Shown here in pieces: positions 23,421 to 31,810 of a DNA stretch of 64,000 nt (its first letter is position 1; each line of letters starts with the position of its first letter). Position numbers and translations under genes: made by a program. Under the pieces are notes generated by a model. It saw only the letters and a list, made by a program, of their open reading frames with translations, was not told the DNA's origin and ran no database searches. The stretch is taken from contig NZ_CP032543.1 of NCBI RefSeq assembly GCF_003610995.1, positions 4,464,001-4,528,000 of the forward strand. Direction: 5' to 3'. The DNA comes from Streptomyces griseus subsp. griseus. GTDB taxonomy: Bacteria > Actinomycetota > Actinomycetes > Streptomycetales > Streptomycetaceae.

Positions 23421-24318
23421 GGCCCCCACGGCTCCGGAGAGCACCGGGCCCCACCCCCGCAACCGCCGCAACCCCCTCTGGACCCTCGGAATCCTCCGCT
23501 CCGAGATCCTCACCACCATGCTCCGCCGCCACCGCACCTACGCGCTCCTCGCGGTGCTCGCCGCCGTCCCCGTACTCATCGGGATCGCGGTCCGCATCGA
23601 GACGGGTGGCGGCGGAGGCTCCGGGGGCGGGCCGGACGGCGCGGGAGGTCCGGCGTTCCTCACGCAGGTCACCAACAACGGCCTCTTCCTCGTCTTCGCC
23701 GCCCTCGCCGCCACGCTCCCGGTCTTCCTCCCGATGGCCGTCGGGGTGGTCGCGGGCGACGCAATCGCGGGTGAGGCGAGCGCCGGAACCCTGCGCTATC
23801 TGCTGGTCGCTCCGGCGGGTCGGACCCGGCTGCTTCTGGCCAAATACGTCTCGGTCCTCACCTTCTGCCTGGTCGCGACCTTCGTGGTGGCGGCCTCGGC
23901 GCTGGTGGTGGGGGCGCTGCTCTTCCCGGTGGGGGAGGTCACGACGATCTCCGGTACGCGGATCAGCTTCGGCGAGGGTCTGGTACGGGCCGGGCTGACG
24001 GCGGCGGTCGTGGCGGCGTCGCTGGCGGGGTTCGCGGCGCTCGGGCTGTTCGTCTCGACGCTGACCAACAGCGGGATCGCGGCGATGGCGGCGACGGTCG
24101 GGCTGCTGATCACGGTGCAGATCCTGGACAGCATCCCGCAGCTGAGCGCCGTCCACCCCTATCTGTTCCCGCACTACTGGATGTCGTTCGCGGACGTCCT
24201 GCGGGAGCCGGTCCACTGGGAGGAGCTGAGCCGGAACTTCCAGCTCCAGGGCCTGTACGTGGCGGTGTTCGGCTCGGCGGCCTGGGCCCGCTTCACGGCG
24301 AAGGACATCACGGCCTGA
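23407..24318 (+). CDS. ABC-2-type transporter permease
   Basis: 303-residue membrane partner of the preceding ATPase. About six hydrophobic segments are visible, including the first near residues 43-60 and the last near VAVFGSAAWARF. The GEASAGTLRYLLVAPAGRTR loop is typical of ABC-2 permeases (coupling helix). A Gly-rich extracellular stretch near residues 65-80 is unremarkable. Translationally coupled to the ATPase gene. Confidence 0.88.
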   Translation: MSQAEAPTAPESTGPHPRNRRNPLWTLGILRSEILTTMLRRHRTYALLAVLAAVPVLIGIAVRIETGGGGGSGGGPDGAGGPAFLTQVTNNGLFLVFAALAATLPVFLPMAVGVVAGDAIAGEASAGTLRYLLVAPAGRTRLLLAKYVSVLTFCLVATFVVAASALVVGALLFPVGEVTTISGTRISFGEGLVRAGLTAAVVAASLAGFAALGLFVSTLTNSGIAAMAATVGLLITVQILDSIPQLSAVHPYLFPHYWMSFADVLREPVHWEELSRNFQLQGLYVAVFGSAAWARFTAKDITA

Positions 24319-24458
24319 GCGGGCGCACGGAGTCCGTCACCTGGCCGGATCGGATCGGCGGGCGGTCGTCCATGCCGTCGGCCGGGCGAGCCGTCCCCCG
24401 ATCGGCTCGTCGCGGCACGAACGGCACGAACGGTGCGGAGAGATGGGAACAACACGAC

Positions 24459-24472
24459 ACGGTACGTTCCGT
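24459..24472. promoter_or_regulatory. Near-palindrome before the TetR gene
   Basis: ACGGTACGTTCCGT is a 14-base palindrome apart from one mismatched pair, centred on ACGT, 77 bases before the regulator start. It is a plausible TetR-dimer site controlling the regulator, with the ABC genes just upstream as candidate co-targets. The remainder of 24319-24548 is comparatively AT-rich in its last 70 bases, with a possible -10 (TATGCT) and no clear -35. Confidence 0.3.
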
Positions 24473-24548
24473 TTCCGCTTGGGTATTGTTCGGCCTATGA
24501 CGACGACCTGTCAATAAGGAATGGCTCAAACCGTCCTATGCTCACCGG

Positions 24549-25139
24549 ATGATCACACCGCCCAGTAGCCTGCGCCGCAGCGAGAGGGCGCGCCGCGCGA
24601 CGCTGCGGGCCGCCCTCGATCTCTGTACGGAGAAGGGGTACGGGCGCGTGACGATAGAGGCCATCGCGGCCCGCGCCGGGGTGAGCAAGAAGACGATCTA
24701 CCGCTGGTGGCCGTCAAAAGGGGCGGTCCTGCTGGAGGCGTTCACGGACGCCCTGGTGGACGCCACGCCGTTCGTGGACACGGGCGACATCGGTGCCGAC
24801 CTGCGCACCCACGTGGCGGGCGCGGTCAAGCTGCTCACCGTGCCGCCCTTCGGCCCGGCCTACGCGGGCATCCTCTCCGAACTCCACCACGACGACGTCC
24901 TCGCCCAGGCGCTGAGGGACCAGTTGGTCGACCCACGCGTCGAGGAGGCGGTGGCCCGGCTGCGCAGCGCCCAGGCCCAGGGCCAGATCCCGCCCGGCGC
25001 GAACCTCCCGCTGGCCGTGGAGATGCTGTACGGCCCCGTCTACTACCGCCATGTCCTGCGCAAGCCGGTCCAGGACGAGCAGACGATCGCCGACCTCGTG
25101 GCCCATGTGCTGCGGGCGCTGGGGGCACCGGGGTACTGA
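24549..25139 (+). CDS. TetR/AcrR-family transcriptional regulator
   Basis: 196-residue repressor-type regulator. The N-terminal helix-turn-helix spans about residues 35-66 (IAARAGVSKKTIYRWWPSKG), followed by an all-helical ligand-binding domain of the TetR_C type. It lies just downstream of an ABC exporter pair on the same strand, a classic arrangement for a regulator of drug or metabolite efflux, but the two are separated by 230 bases and probably have their own promoters. The ligand is unknown. Confidence 0.9.
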   Translation: MITPPSSLRRSERARRATLRAALDLCTEKGYGRVTIEAIAARAGVSKKTIYRWWPSKGAVLLEAFTDALVDATPFVDTGDIGADLRTHVAGAVKLLTVPPFGPAYAGILSELHHDDVLAQALRDQLVDPRVEEAVARLRSAQAQGQIPPGANLPLAVEMLYGPVYYRHVLRKPVQDEQTIADLVAHVLRALGAPGY

Positions 25140-25159
25140 CGCGCTGACCGCCCGGGAGG

Positions 25160-25486
25160 TCAGGAGCCCGAGTCGAACTCGATGCGGACATCGGACAGCG
25201 CGTCCACATCCGCCTCCTCGTCGTCCTCGTCCTCGTCCTCGGCGTCGTCCCAGCCGGTGCCCGGGTCGCCGGGCTGCTGTACCCGCAGTGCGCGATAGGA
25301 GTAGCCGTCCTGTTCGGCCTCCTCCCAGGTGAAGAGGACGGTCTCGCCGGGGTCCAGGGAGGCGAACGCATCCGGGTCCGGTGTACGGACGGCCGAGAAG
25401 TGGGTCCAGACCTCGCCCGGGACCTCGGGCGAGACCAGGACGCCCCAGCCGGATTCGTCGTCCCAGGAACGGACGGTGCCGCGCAC
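25160..25486 (-). CDS. Cold-shock-domain-like protein with acidic tail
   Basis: 108-residue protein. The first 65 residues resemble a single cold-shock domain (GTVRSWDDESGWGVLVSPE then VWTHFSAV), but the RNP1 motif KGFGFI is changed to SGWGVLV, so nucleic-acid binding may be altered. The last 45 residues are a very acidic Asp/Glu run. The start is GTG 25486; there is no good ribosome site, so it may be leaderless or start slightly differently. Convergent with the TetR gene, 20 bases apart. Confidence 0.75.
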   Translation of the reverse strand: MRGTVRSWDDESGWGVLVSPEVPGEVWTHFSAVRTPDPDAFASLDPGETVLFTWEEAEQDGYSYRALRVQQPGDPGTGWDDAEDEDEDDEEADVDALSDVRIEFDSGS

Positions 25487-25587
25487 CGGATGATTGCTGA
25501 TGATTCCCCCTGCGGGCGGGACCTGGTGATTGCCGAGGATGCGGCCCCACCTTTTTATCGCCCATGATCGAAAAGATCAAATCTCTT

Positions 25588-25666
25588 TAAAATCACTGGC
25601 GTTGTGCGCGATTCGGATGATGGGCTCAAGGTGACCGAGCGGCACCTGTTGCTGCTCACATCCGAA
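25588..25666 (+). promoter_or_regulatory. AT-rich promoter and folded leader of the secreted protein
   Basis: A stretch around 25550-25595 is strikingly AT-rich for this genome and contains the -10-like TAAAAT (25588-25593); I see no convincing -35. Downstream, TTCGGATG (25612-25619) pairs with CATCCGAA (25659-25666), enclosing a second stem AGGTG / CACCT. The outer right arm ends about four bases before the GGGGAAG ribosome site, so folding could affect translation. Confidence 0.4.
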
Positions 25667-25677
25667 ACGGGGAAGTC

Positions 25678-26316
25678 TTGCGGAAAGAACGGAACGAACT
25701 GATCCAGCCCTTGGACGTGGCACCGACTTCGGCGCGAAGCGTGAACGTGGGGAGGCGGGCAGGGCGCGTGGCCCTCGTGGCCGGTGTGGCCGGAGCGCTG
25801 GTGCTCGGCACGCTTGGTGTCGCACAGGCGGCGCCGTCACCGGCGGCCCAGGAGACGACCGTCTTCACGCCGAAGAAGCAGAGCTACAAGACGCCCAAGA
25901 AGAAGCAGAAGGCCGGAATTCTCAACGCCCAGGTCAAATTGACGGGCAAGTACCCGACCTACTACCCGATGGCCTGGTCCTTCAAGGTCACGAACAAGAA
26001 GCTGAAGGCCATCGCGCGTTCCAAGATGAACTGCACGGCCACCGGTCTCAACGGTAAGTACCACGACAACCACCCCGCCATCCCGGTCGGTTACGAGTGG
26101 CACTCCAAGGTCGGCAGCAAGAAGCGCCCGCACAAGAAGAAGAAGGTCTACACCCTCTCCGGAACCTGTGTGTTCAAGGTGGAAGTGGCCGGCAAGCCCG
26201 GCAAGGCCACCGTCGGATTCTCCTTCAAGTACGCGATGAACCCGGGCAAGGGCAAGAAGACCGCGTCGCGGAGCGCCGCTCCGGCCGTCACGACCAAGGT
26301 CGTCCTCGACGGCTGA
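25678..26316 (+). CDS. Secreted lysine-rich protein of unknown function
   Basis: 212 residues from TTG 25678, which has GGGGAAG directly upstream; an in-frame GTG at 25741 is a possible shorter start. A basic region and hydrophobic core (about residues 26-50) followed by AQAAPSP form a signal peptide. The mature part is very basic, with KKQSYKTPKKKQK and KKRPHKKKK runs, and has two cysteines (CTAT and GTCV) likely to be disulfide-bonded after export. I do not recognise a family. The base composition of its upstream region differs from its surroundings. Confidence 0.78.
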   Translation: MRKERNELIQPLDVAPTSARSVNVGRRAGRVALVAGVAGALVLGTLGVAQAAPSPAAQETTVFTPKKQSYKTPKKKQKAGILNAQVKLTGKYPTYYPMAWSFKVTNKKLKAIARSKMNCTATGLNGKYHDNHPAIPVGYEWHSKVGSKKRPHKKKKVYTLSGTCVFKVEVAGKPGKATVGFSFKYAMNPGKGKKTASRSAAPAVTTKVVLDG

Positions 26317-26372
26317 CCGTCACACCTCCGCCCCTCACCGGTGGCCGCTCCAGCCATGCAGGGTGATGCTGG

Positions 26373-26388
26373 ACCGGCACGTGCCGGT
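26373..26388. promoter_or_regulatory. 16-bp perfect palindrome before the SpoIIE-like gene
   Basis: ACCGGCACGTGCCGGT is a perfect palindrome containing a CACGTG core, 44 bases before the presumed GTG start. It is a candidate operator; the binding protein is unknown. Confidence 0.4.
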
Positions 26389-26432
26389 GCTCCGGTGCAT
26401 CGGTGCGCCGGAGCCGGAGGGTGGGTGGAGCC

Positions 26433-28544
26433 GTGTCGTACGCCGAGACCCCGGCCGGACCCGGAACCCCTCCGGGCGGCCTGGACGACGCCCTGCTGAA
26501 GGTGCTGTTCGCCCAGAGCGCCGTAGGCCTTCTCGTGCTCGACCCGCAGCTCAGGCTCGTCCGCGCCAGCTCCCTCGTCGAGGGCGCCGGGACCGAGGAG
26601 TACATCGGGCTCCCCTTCACCGAGGCCTTCCGGCTCGACGACCCGACCGGCTGCGAACAGCTCCTCGAACGTGTCCTCGCAGGTGAGGGGCCGGTACGCG
26701 AGCATCTCGTACGCGGCCGGCTCCGCTACGTCCCCGGCGGCCGGACCTTTCTGGTCTCCGCCTACCGCCTCGACGGCCCGGACGGCCCCGACGGCCCGGT
26801 GCTCGGGCTGCTGAGCGCCGTCGTCGATGTCACCGAGCGGGAGCGGGCCCGGGCCAGGCGGGCAGCGCTGGGTGCCGTACGCGACGCGGTCGGCGGCTCG
26901 CTGGACGTGGCCACCACCTGCCGGGCCTTCACCGACGCGCTGGTGCCGCGGTTCGCCGATCTCGCCGTCATCGAGGTGGTGGACGAGGTCCTGCGTGGGG
27001 CCGACCCGCCGGTGGGCCCGCTGCCGCCCGACACCCCGCTGCGCCGCGCGGCGAGCGGCCGCTGCGAGACCGTCGAGAGGGATGAGGTGATCCGCGGCCA
27101 CCCGGTCGGCGGGACCCGCCGCCTCCCTCCCCGTACGCCGTACGCGCTCGCCGTCGCCGACCTGCGCCCCCGGCTCGTCCAGTTCACCGCGGAGACCTCC
27201 TGGCTGGACGCCGACCCGGACGGCTCCCGCGCCCTCGCGGAGACCGGCGCGCACTCGCTCATCGTCGTGCCCCTCACCCTGCGGGGAGCCGTCCTCGGGC
27301 TGGTCAGCCTCTACCGCTGCGGGGCCGCCGAGCCGTTCGACGAGGAGGACGTGTCCCTCGCCCGTACGGCGGCCACCCGCGCGGCCCTCGCCATCGACAA
27401 CGCCCGCCGGTACGAGCGCGAGCACGTCATCGCCTCCACCGTCCAGCGCCGCCTCCTCCCGCAGGCCGAACGCCACCAGGCCGCCGTGGAGACCGCCCAC
27501 GTGCTGCTGCCGGGCCGGGACAGCGGCTGCTGGTTCGACACGATCGCGCTCTCCGGCGCCCGTACGGCACTCGTCGTGGGCGGGGTCGCGGGGGAGGGGC
27601 TCCAGTCGGCGATCGCCATGGGCCAGCTCCGTACCGTCATCCAGGCACTCGCCGGCCTCGACCTGGAGCCGGAGGAGGTACTGGCCCGTCTCAAGGAGAC
27701 CGCCGACCGGCTCGCCCACGAGCGCGCGGCCCTGCCCCCGGGCGACTCCCTTCAGGGCGAGGAGCTGCGGGCGGGATGCGTGTACGGGGTCTACGACCCG
27801 TTCACCCGCACCTGCACGGTCGCCCGGGCCGGGCACCCCGCGCCCCTGATCGTCGGCGCCGACGGGCAGCGGATCACCGTCGACGCCCCCGAGGGCCCCG
27901 GTCTCTTCGCCGACGACAGCGCCCTCTTCGCACCCGCCACCGTCACCCTGGAGGAGGGCAGCCTCCTCGCGTTCTGCACGGCGGAACTGCTCGCCGACGA
28001 GCACGCCGAGGAACGCATCACACGGGCCCTGGCCCGCCCCGGCCGCAGCCTCCAGCAGCTGGGCGACGACATCGTGTACGCCCTCCCCGATGACACCCGG
28101 TCCGCCGGGGCGGCGCTGCTCCTGGCCCGTACGGGTACGGTCTCCGACCACCGGGTCGCCACCTGGGACCTGGCCCAGGACCGCGCCACCCCCGCCACCG
28201 CGCGCCTGCTCGTACGCGACCGGCTCCAGGGCTGGGGGCTGGACGAGGACACCGTCGACGCGACCGAGCTGATCGTCAGCGAACTGGTCACCAACGCCGT
28301 CCGCTACGGAACCCCGCCGCTCCGCCTCCGCCTCCTGCTGGACACCAGCCTCACCTGCGAGGTCCACGACGGCTCCACGGCCTCCCCGCACCTGCGCCAC
28401 GCCCACACGGTCGACGAGGGCGGCCGGGGCCTGTTCATCGTCTCCCGCCTCGCCGCCCACTGGGGAGCCCGGCACGGACCGGACGGCAAGGTGCTGTGGA
28501 CGGAACAGGACCTTCCGGGCGGCGGTGCGCACCAGGTGTGTTGA
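26433..28544 (+). CDS. PAS-GAF-SpoIIE-like-HATPase regulator, probably without phosphatase activity
   Basis: 703-residue multidomain regulator of the type that acts in partner-switching control of sigma factors. Order: PAS (about 20-125), GAF (about 135-320), SpoIIE/PP2C-like domain (about 335-565) and a RsbW-like ATPase domain (N-box ELIVSELVTNAVRYG near 612-626; G-box DEGGRGLFIVSRLA near 661-674). The PP2C metal motifs are altered: GDWYD reads GCWFD (Cys366), GDVxG reads GGVAG (Gly384), and the late DD before ALLLAR is absent or shifted. The phosphatase half may be inactive. GTG 26433 is preferred over 26403 because homologous sequence starts there. Confidence 0.85.
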   Translation: MSYAETPAGPGTPPGGLDDALLKVLFAQSAVGLLVLDPQLRLVRASSLVEGAGTEEYIGLPFTEAFRLDDPTGCEQLLERVLAGEGPVREHLVRGRLRYVPGGRTFLVSAYRLDGPDGPDGPVLGLLSAVVDVTERERARARRAALGAVRDAVGGSLDVATTCRAFTDALVPRFADLAVIEVVDEVLRGADPPVGPLPPDTPLRRAASGRCETVERDEVIRGHPVGGTRRLPPRTPYALAVADLRPRLVQFTAETSWLDADPDGSRALAETGAHSLIVVPLTLRGAVLGLVSLYRCGAAEPFDEEDVSLARTAATRAALAIDNARRYEREHVIASTVQRRLLPQAERHQAAVETAHVLLPGRDSGCWFDTIALSGARTALVVGGVAGEGLQSAIAMGQLRTVIQALAGLDLEPEEVLARLKETADRLAHERAALPPGDSLQGEELRAGCVYGVYDPFTRTCTVARAGHPAPLIVGADGQRITVDAPEGPGLFADDSALFAPATVTLEEGSLLAFCTAELLADEHAEERITRALARPGRSLQQLGDDIVYALPDDTRSAGAALLLARTGTVSDHRVATWDLAQDRATPATARLLVRDRLQGWGLDEDTVDATELIVSELVTNAVRYGTPPLRLRLLLDTSLTCEVHDGSTASPHLRHAHTVDEGGRGLFIVSRLAAHWGARHGPDGKVLWTEQDLPGGGAHQVC

Positions 28545-28601
28545 CCCGCGGGGTTGGTGACGCGGCAACCACGGCGACGCGGTGTCCACGGCGACGCGGC
28601 C

Positions 28602-29408
28602 TCAGCCGAACAGTCGCTCCAGCACCTCCGCCACCCCGTCCTCCGCGTTCGTCGCCGTCACCTCGTCCGCCGCCGCCCGCAACTCGGGGTGTGCGTTGCC
28701 CATCGCCACCCGGTGGCCGGAACGGCGGAACATCGGCAGGTCGTTGGGCATGTCACCGAACGCGATCGTTCCCTCCGCCCCGATCCCCAGCAGCTCGTGC
28801 GCCGCCGCGATCCCGGTCCCCTTGTCCACCCCGTACGGCGCCAGCTCCACCGTCCCGGGCCCCGCCATGCTGACGCTCGCCAGATCCCCCACCGCCCCGC
28901 GCGCGGCGGCGGCCAGCGCGTCGTCACCCAGCTCCGGGTGGCGGACCAGCACCTTGATGACGGGCCGCTCCAACAGGGCGTCGCGGGAGTCCACGCGGAG
29001 GGCGGGGAGCGTCGGATTCGGCATCCGGTAGCCGTTCTCGATCAGGGTGACGCCGTCCGCCCCGTCCTGGTCCACGGCCGCGAACACCGCCCCGACCTCA
29101 GCTTCCAGCTTGCCGAGCGCGGTGTCGGCGGCCTCCCGGTCCAGGGTCACCGAGCGCAGGAGCCGCGCGCTGTCGGCGTCGTACAGCTGCGTGCCCTGAC
29201 CGCAGACGACGAGCCCGCTGTACGCCAGGTCCGCGACCAGCGCCCGTATCCCGGGGACCGGCCGCCCGGTGACGATCAGGTGCCGGGCCCCGGCGGAGAC
29301 GGCGACGGCGAGGGCTGCGCGGGAGCGGGCGCTGACGGTGTCGTCCGGGCGCAGCAGGGTGCCGTCCAGGTCGGTGGCGACGAGGGCATATGCGGGTGGC
29401 GTGGGCAT
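28602..29408 (-). CDS. HAD-family (Cof-type) phosphatase
   Basis: 268-residue haloacid-dehalogenase hydrolase of the IIB/Cof group, which dephosphorylate sugar phosphates and similar small molecules. The nucleophile motif is ATDLDGTLLRPDD (Asp11 region), motif II is HLIVTGRP, motif III a Lys in the VIKVLV region, and motif IV is TIAFGDMPNDLPMF. ATG 29408 is chosen because the family begins a few residues before DLDGTLL; the frame continues 17 codons further upstream. Convergent with the SpoIIE-like gene. Confidence 0.88.
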   Translation of the reverse strand: MPTPPAYALVATDLDGTLLRPDDTVSARSRAALAVAVSAGARHLIVTGRPVPGIRALVADLAYSGLVVCGQGTQLYDADSARLLRSVTLDREAADTALGKLEAEVGAVFAAVDQDGADGVTLIENGYRMPNPTLPALRVDSRDALLERPVIKVLVRHPELGDDALAAAARGAVGDLASVSMAGPGTVELAPYGVDKGTGIAAAHELLGIGAEGTIAFGDMPNDLPMFRRSGHRVAMGNAHPELRAAADEVTATNAEDGVAEVLERLFG

Positions 29409-29632
29409 GGGGCACAGCCTAGAAGGGCCCGGAGGGCCGCTTGCGCGGGAGGGGAGCATCCGCTAGGCGGTACGCGTGGGGGCACGGCCGGTGGCTCCGC
29501 CCGGCCGCCCGCCCGCTCGCCGAACCCCCCCCGCGAGCAGCCGCCGCATACCGATCGCGCGCCCGCCCGACCCGAGACCGGCCTCGGCGGCGGTGGCGGT
29601 GGCGTGCTCGTCCAGGAGCCGTTCGACAGCGC

Positions 29633-29926
29633 ATGCCCGCCGCCCGCCAGACGGTCAACGCAGGCACGAACGATGAGTGGGAGGTCCACAACACGGCCGG
29701 CCGCACGGACGGGATCGTCCTCAGCGGCCACGGCTCCTGGGACCGGGCGAACGGCGAGTTCCGGGGCCCGACGGACGTCAGGCCGCACACGTACTGCATG
29801 CACGGCGCCACGGTCCTCGACGTCAGCGGAGCCCGTGTGGAGACGGGCGACCAGGACTTGCTGCCCCAGCACATCCCTGACGGCCGCACCACCGTGCCCG
29901 ACTGCACGATCCATGACTCGGGCAAC
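29633..29926 (+). pseudogene. Remnant of a Stv-like (putative adhesin) domain protein
   Basis: One frame across about 29633-29926 reads like the middle of the Stv domain, known from secreted or polymorphic-toxin-like proteins of actinomycetes: GIVLSGHGSWD, then HGATVLDVSGARVETGD, then TTVPDCTIHD. The usual N-terminal part and the C-terminal half are missing; upstream sequence is low-complexity and a terminator hairpin begins two bases later. There is no good ribosome site or start. I read it as the truncated relic of a gene. Family identification is from recalled motifs only. Confidence 0.5.
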
Positions 29927-29927
29927 A

Positions 29928-29961
29928 GGAAGCCCCACCGCACACCTGCGGTGGGGCTTCC
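29928..29961. terminator. Hairpin between the relic and the DUF397 gene
   Basis: Perfect 15-bp stem GGAAGCCCCACCGCA / TGCGGTGGGGCTTCC with a 4-base loop. It lies 33 bases beyond the stop of the minus-strand DUF397 gene and at the 3' end of the plus-strand relic, so it can serve both sides. Confidence 0.85.
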
Positions 29962-29994
29962 CTGCCAGGCGTCCGCGCGCGGCCGGACGGCTGC

Positions 29995-30210
29995 TCAGAC
30001 GGCGCCGAACTCCCCGGCGCGGACGCCCGCGACGAACGTGGTGAACGCGGTGGCGGGGACGGTGAGGACCGGGCCGGTGGTGGTGTCGTTCTTGGAGTCG
30101 CGGACGGGGACGATCCCGTGCGGGGCGGCGAGGTTGGTGGCGACCTCGACGCACGCGCCGCCGTTGTTGCTGTACGAGGACGTGAACCAGCGGGGGGTCT
30201 CGGTTGTCAC
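29995..30210 (-). CDS. DUF397 small regulator-partner protein
   Basis: 71-residue DUF397 protein; hallmark segments are WFTSSYSNNGGACVEVA, VRDSKN and FVAGVRAGEFG. In Streptomyces these pair with an XRE-type regulator and are involved in development or antibiotic control (WhiJ-like systems) or behave as toxin/antitoxin-like partners. GTG start overlapping the upstream XRE gene's stop by four bases, so the pair is co-translated. This gene is short and lies inside a longer opposite reading, but the coupling and family match make it clear. Confidence 0.9.
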   Translation of the reverse strand: MTTETPRWFTSSYSNNGGACVEVATNLAAPHGIVPVRDSKNDTTTGPVLTVPATAFTTFVAGVRAGEFGAV

Positions 30211-31043
30211 GTGATGCCCTTTCGCAACTGCTGGACGATGTCGACGGAGGCCGCCTGTGAGGGTGCTACCGCCTGCAGCCGATGGTAGTCGGCGAGCAGG
30301 GGGAGGACACCGGTGGTTTCCCTTTCGACGTAGCCCTGTTGTGCGGATTCGGCGTACGAGACGATCGACCGGTCCACCATGGTCAGGATGTAGACCGGCA
30401 GGTCGAACGGGCGGCGCTCTCCCAGGTCGAAGGGGGCCACCTGAAGGATCGTGTTGGGCAGTTCGGCGAAGTCGATGAGGTGGTCGTACTGCGCCTTCAT
30501 GACCTCCGGACCGCCGATGGGCCGACGGAGACAGCTCTCGTCCAGCATCGCGAAGACCATCGTCTCCCGGCCCGCGAAGACCGCCTCCTGTCGTTGCGCG
30601 GTGACCGCGACCCGCTCCTGGGCCTGCTCGGCAGTGATGGTCCCGCGCCGGACGGCGCTCTCCGCGAGGACCGTCGCGTACTGCTGGGTCTGGAGCAGCC
30701 CCGGCATGACACCGACCTCGTACAGCCGGATCTCCGCCGCCCGGCCCTCCAGGCCGAGGAACTCCGGGAAGCCCGCCAGCAGGCTGCCCTGCTTGATCTC
30801 CCGCCACTCGCGCTCGAAGGACTCGGGGCTGCCGATCAGGCCGAAGATCTTATCGGCTCTCCGTGAGAAGGGCAGGGTTGCGGACTTACGGCCGGTTTCC
30901 ATCGCCGAGATATGCCTGCCGCTGCATCCGGCCTGGTCGCCCAGCTCGTCCTGCGTCCAGCCCCGCGCGTCCCGTAACTGGCGCAGACGCGCACCGTACG
31001 CCGCCTGCGGACTGGCCTCAGGACTCAGTTCCTTGCGATACAT
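30207..31043 (-). CDS. XRE-family regulator with DUF5753 domain
   Basis: 278-residue regulator. The N-terminal helix-turn-helix (LRQLRDARGWTQDELGDQA, then GRHISAMETGRK) covers about residues 18-70. The rest is the DUF5753 domain typical of WhiJ-like Streptomyces regulators (LYEVGVMPGLLQTQQYA; FDLPVYILTM). ATG 31043 is preferred because GGGAGGG lies 7 bases upstream; in-frame ATGs at 31067 and 31094 lack one. It is coupled to DUF397 downstream and divergent from a three-gene plus-strand cluster 97 bases away, which it may control. Confidence 0.9.
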   Translation of the reverse strand: MYRKELSPEASPQAAYGARLRQLRDARGWTQDELGDQAGCSGRHISAMETGRKSATLPFSRRADKIFGLIGSPESFEREWREIKQGSLLAGFPEFLGLEGRAAEIRLYEVGVMPGLLQTQQYATVLAESAVRRGTITAEQAQERVAVTAQRQEAVFAGRETMVFAMLDESCLRRPIGGPEVMKAQYDHLIDFAELPNTILQVAPFDLGERRPFDLPVYILTMVDRSIVSYAESAQQGYVERETTGVLPLLADYHRLQAVAPSQAASVDIVQQLRKGIT

Positions 31044-31140
31044 GAACGTGCCCTCCCGTACGGCCATGTTGAAGACACTTCGACGGTAGGTCACGCTGAG
31101 CCTCCCCGGTAGTCGTATGGCTACAGAGAGGAGTCTTTTG

Positions 31141-31401
31141 GTGTACGGCGAGAACGTCTGCCCGAATCACGAGCGATGCCCTCGCGTCCCCGATCCCGGA
31201 ACTCTCCTGGTGGATACCAGCCGTAGGGACCGCGTGGGGGAGTTCCGAGGGGTCGCCGGCTTCTACTGGTCGCTGCGGCCGGTGGGCGGTGGCATCGAGT
31301 GGGAGGTGGAGCCCCGCTACGTACGCCCCGCGCTCCTCATGGAACAGCTCCGCGCCCGTACCGCCCGCCTCAACGCCCGCAGCCGGGGAGAGGTGCTGTG
31401 A
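31141..31401 (+). CDS. Small protein of unknown function (cluster gene 1)
   Basis: 86 residues from GTG 31141, chosen because AGGAG at 31129-31133 lies 7 bases upstream; an ATG at 31117 in frame lacks a site. Two cysteines form a CPNHERCP pair at the N-terminus, and a WSLRPVGGGIEWEVEPRYVRP segment follows. No recognised domain. Divergent from the XRE regulator and overlapping the next gene by four bases. Confidence 0.75.
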   Translation: MYGENVCPNHERCPRVPDPGTLLVDTSRRDRVGEFRGVAGFYWSLRPVGGGIEWEVEPRYVRPALLMEQLRARTARLNARSRGEVL

Positions 31402-31769
31402 ACCCCGCCCAGGCGCCCACCTGTTGGTACGTCGCCGAGAGCCGCGCGGGCGATGCCGTCAGCTCCGTCCGGCTCGGCGGGGTCACCGCTCCGACCCGAC
31501 GGCTGGCGCTCCGGTGGCTGCGGCGGCAGGCGCGGCGGTTCGCGGACGCGCTGGATCCCGACCCGTACGCCCCCTGGGTGCCGGCGCACGCCCTGCACCC
31601 GGTCACCCGCGCTCCGCGCGATGCCCCGGCCGAACTCCGTGCCTGGGCGGGCAGTTTGCGGGAGCACGACTACGCGCTGCTGCGGCTCGCGGACGGGCTG
31701 CCGTACGAGTTCGTCGCCCGCGACGCCCTGGCCTGGTACGGGCTCGTCGTCCGTCCGATGAGCCGGTAG
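31398..31769 (+). CDS. Small protein of unknown function (cluster gene 2)
   Basis: 123 residues from GTG 31398, overlapping the previous stop by four bases, with GAGAGG just upstream. Arg/Ala/Leu-rich in the middle (LALRWLRRQARRFADAL) and ending in WYGLVVRPMSR. I do not recognise a family. Coupling to its neighbour suggests the two products act together. Confidence 0.7.
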   Translation: MNPAQAPTCWYVAESRAGDAVSSVRLGGVTAPTRRLALRWLRRQARRFADALDPDPYAPWVPAHALHPVTRAPRDAPAELRAWAGSLREHDYALLRLADGLPYEFVARDALAWYGLVVRPMSR

Positions 31770-31810
31770 CCCGAGAAGCCTTTTCTCCTAATCACCAAGG
31801 AATCACCGAC

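Noticed and set aside
29441..30214. A single 257-codon gene containing the Stv-like region.
   Set aside because: It runs through a perfect terminator hairpin and the opposite DUF397 gene, and its first 60 codons are low-complexity. Only the middle is meaningful.
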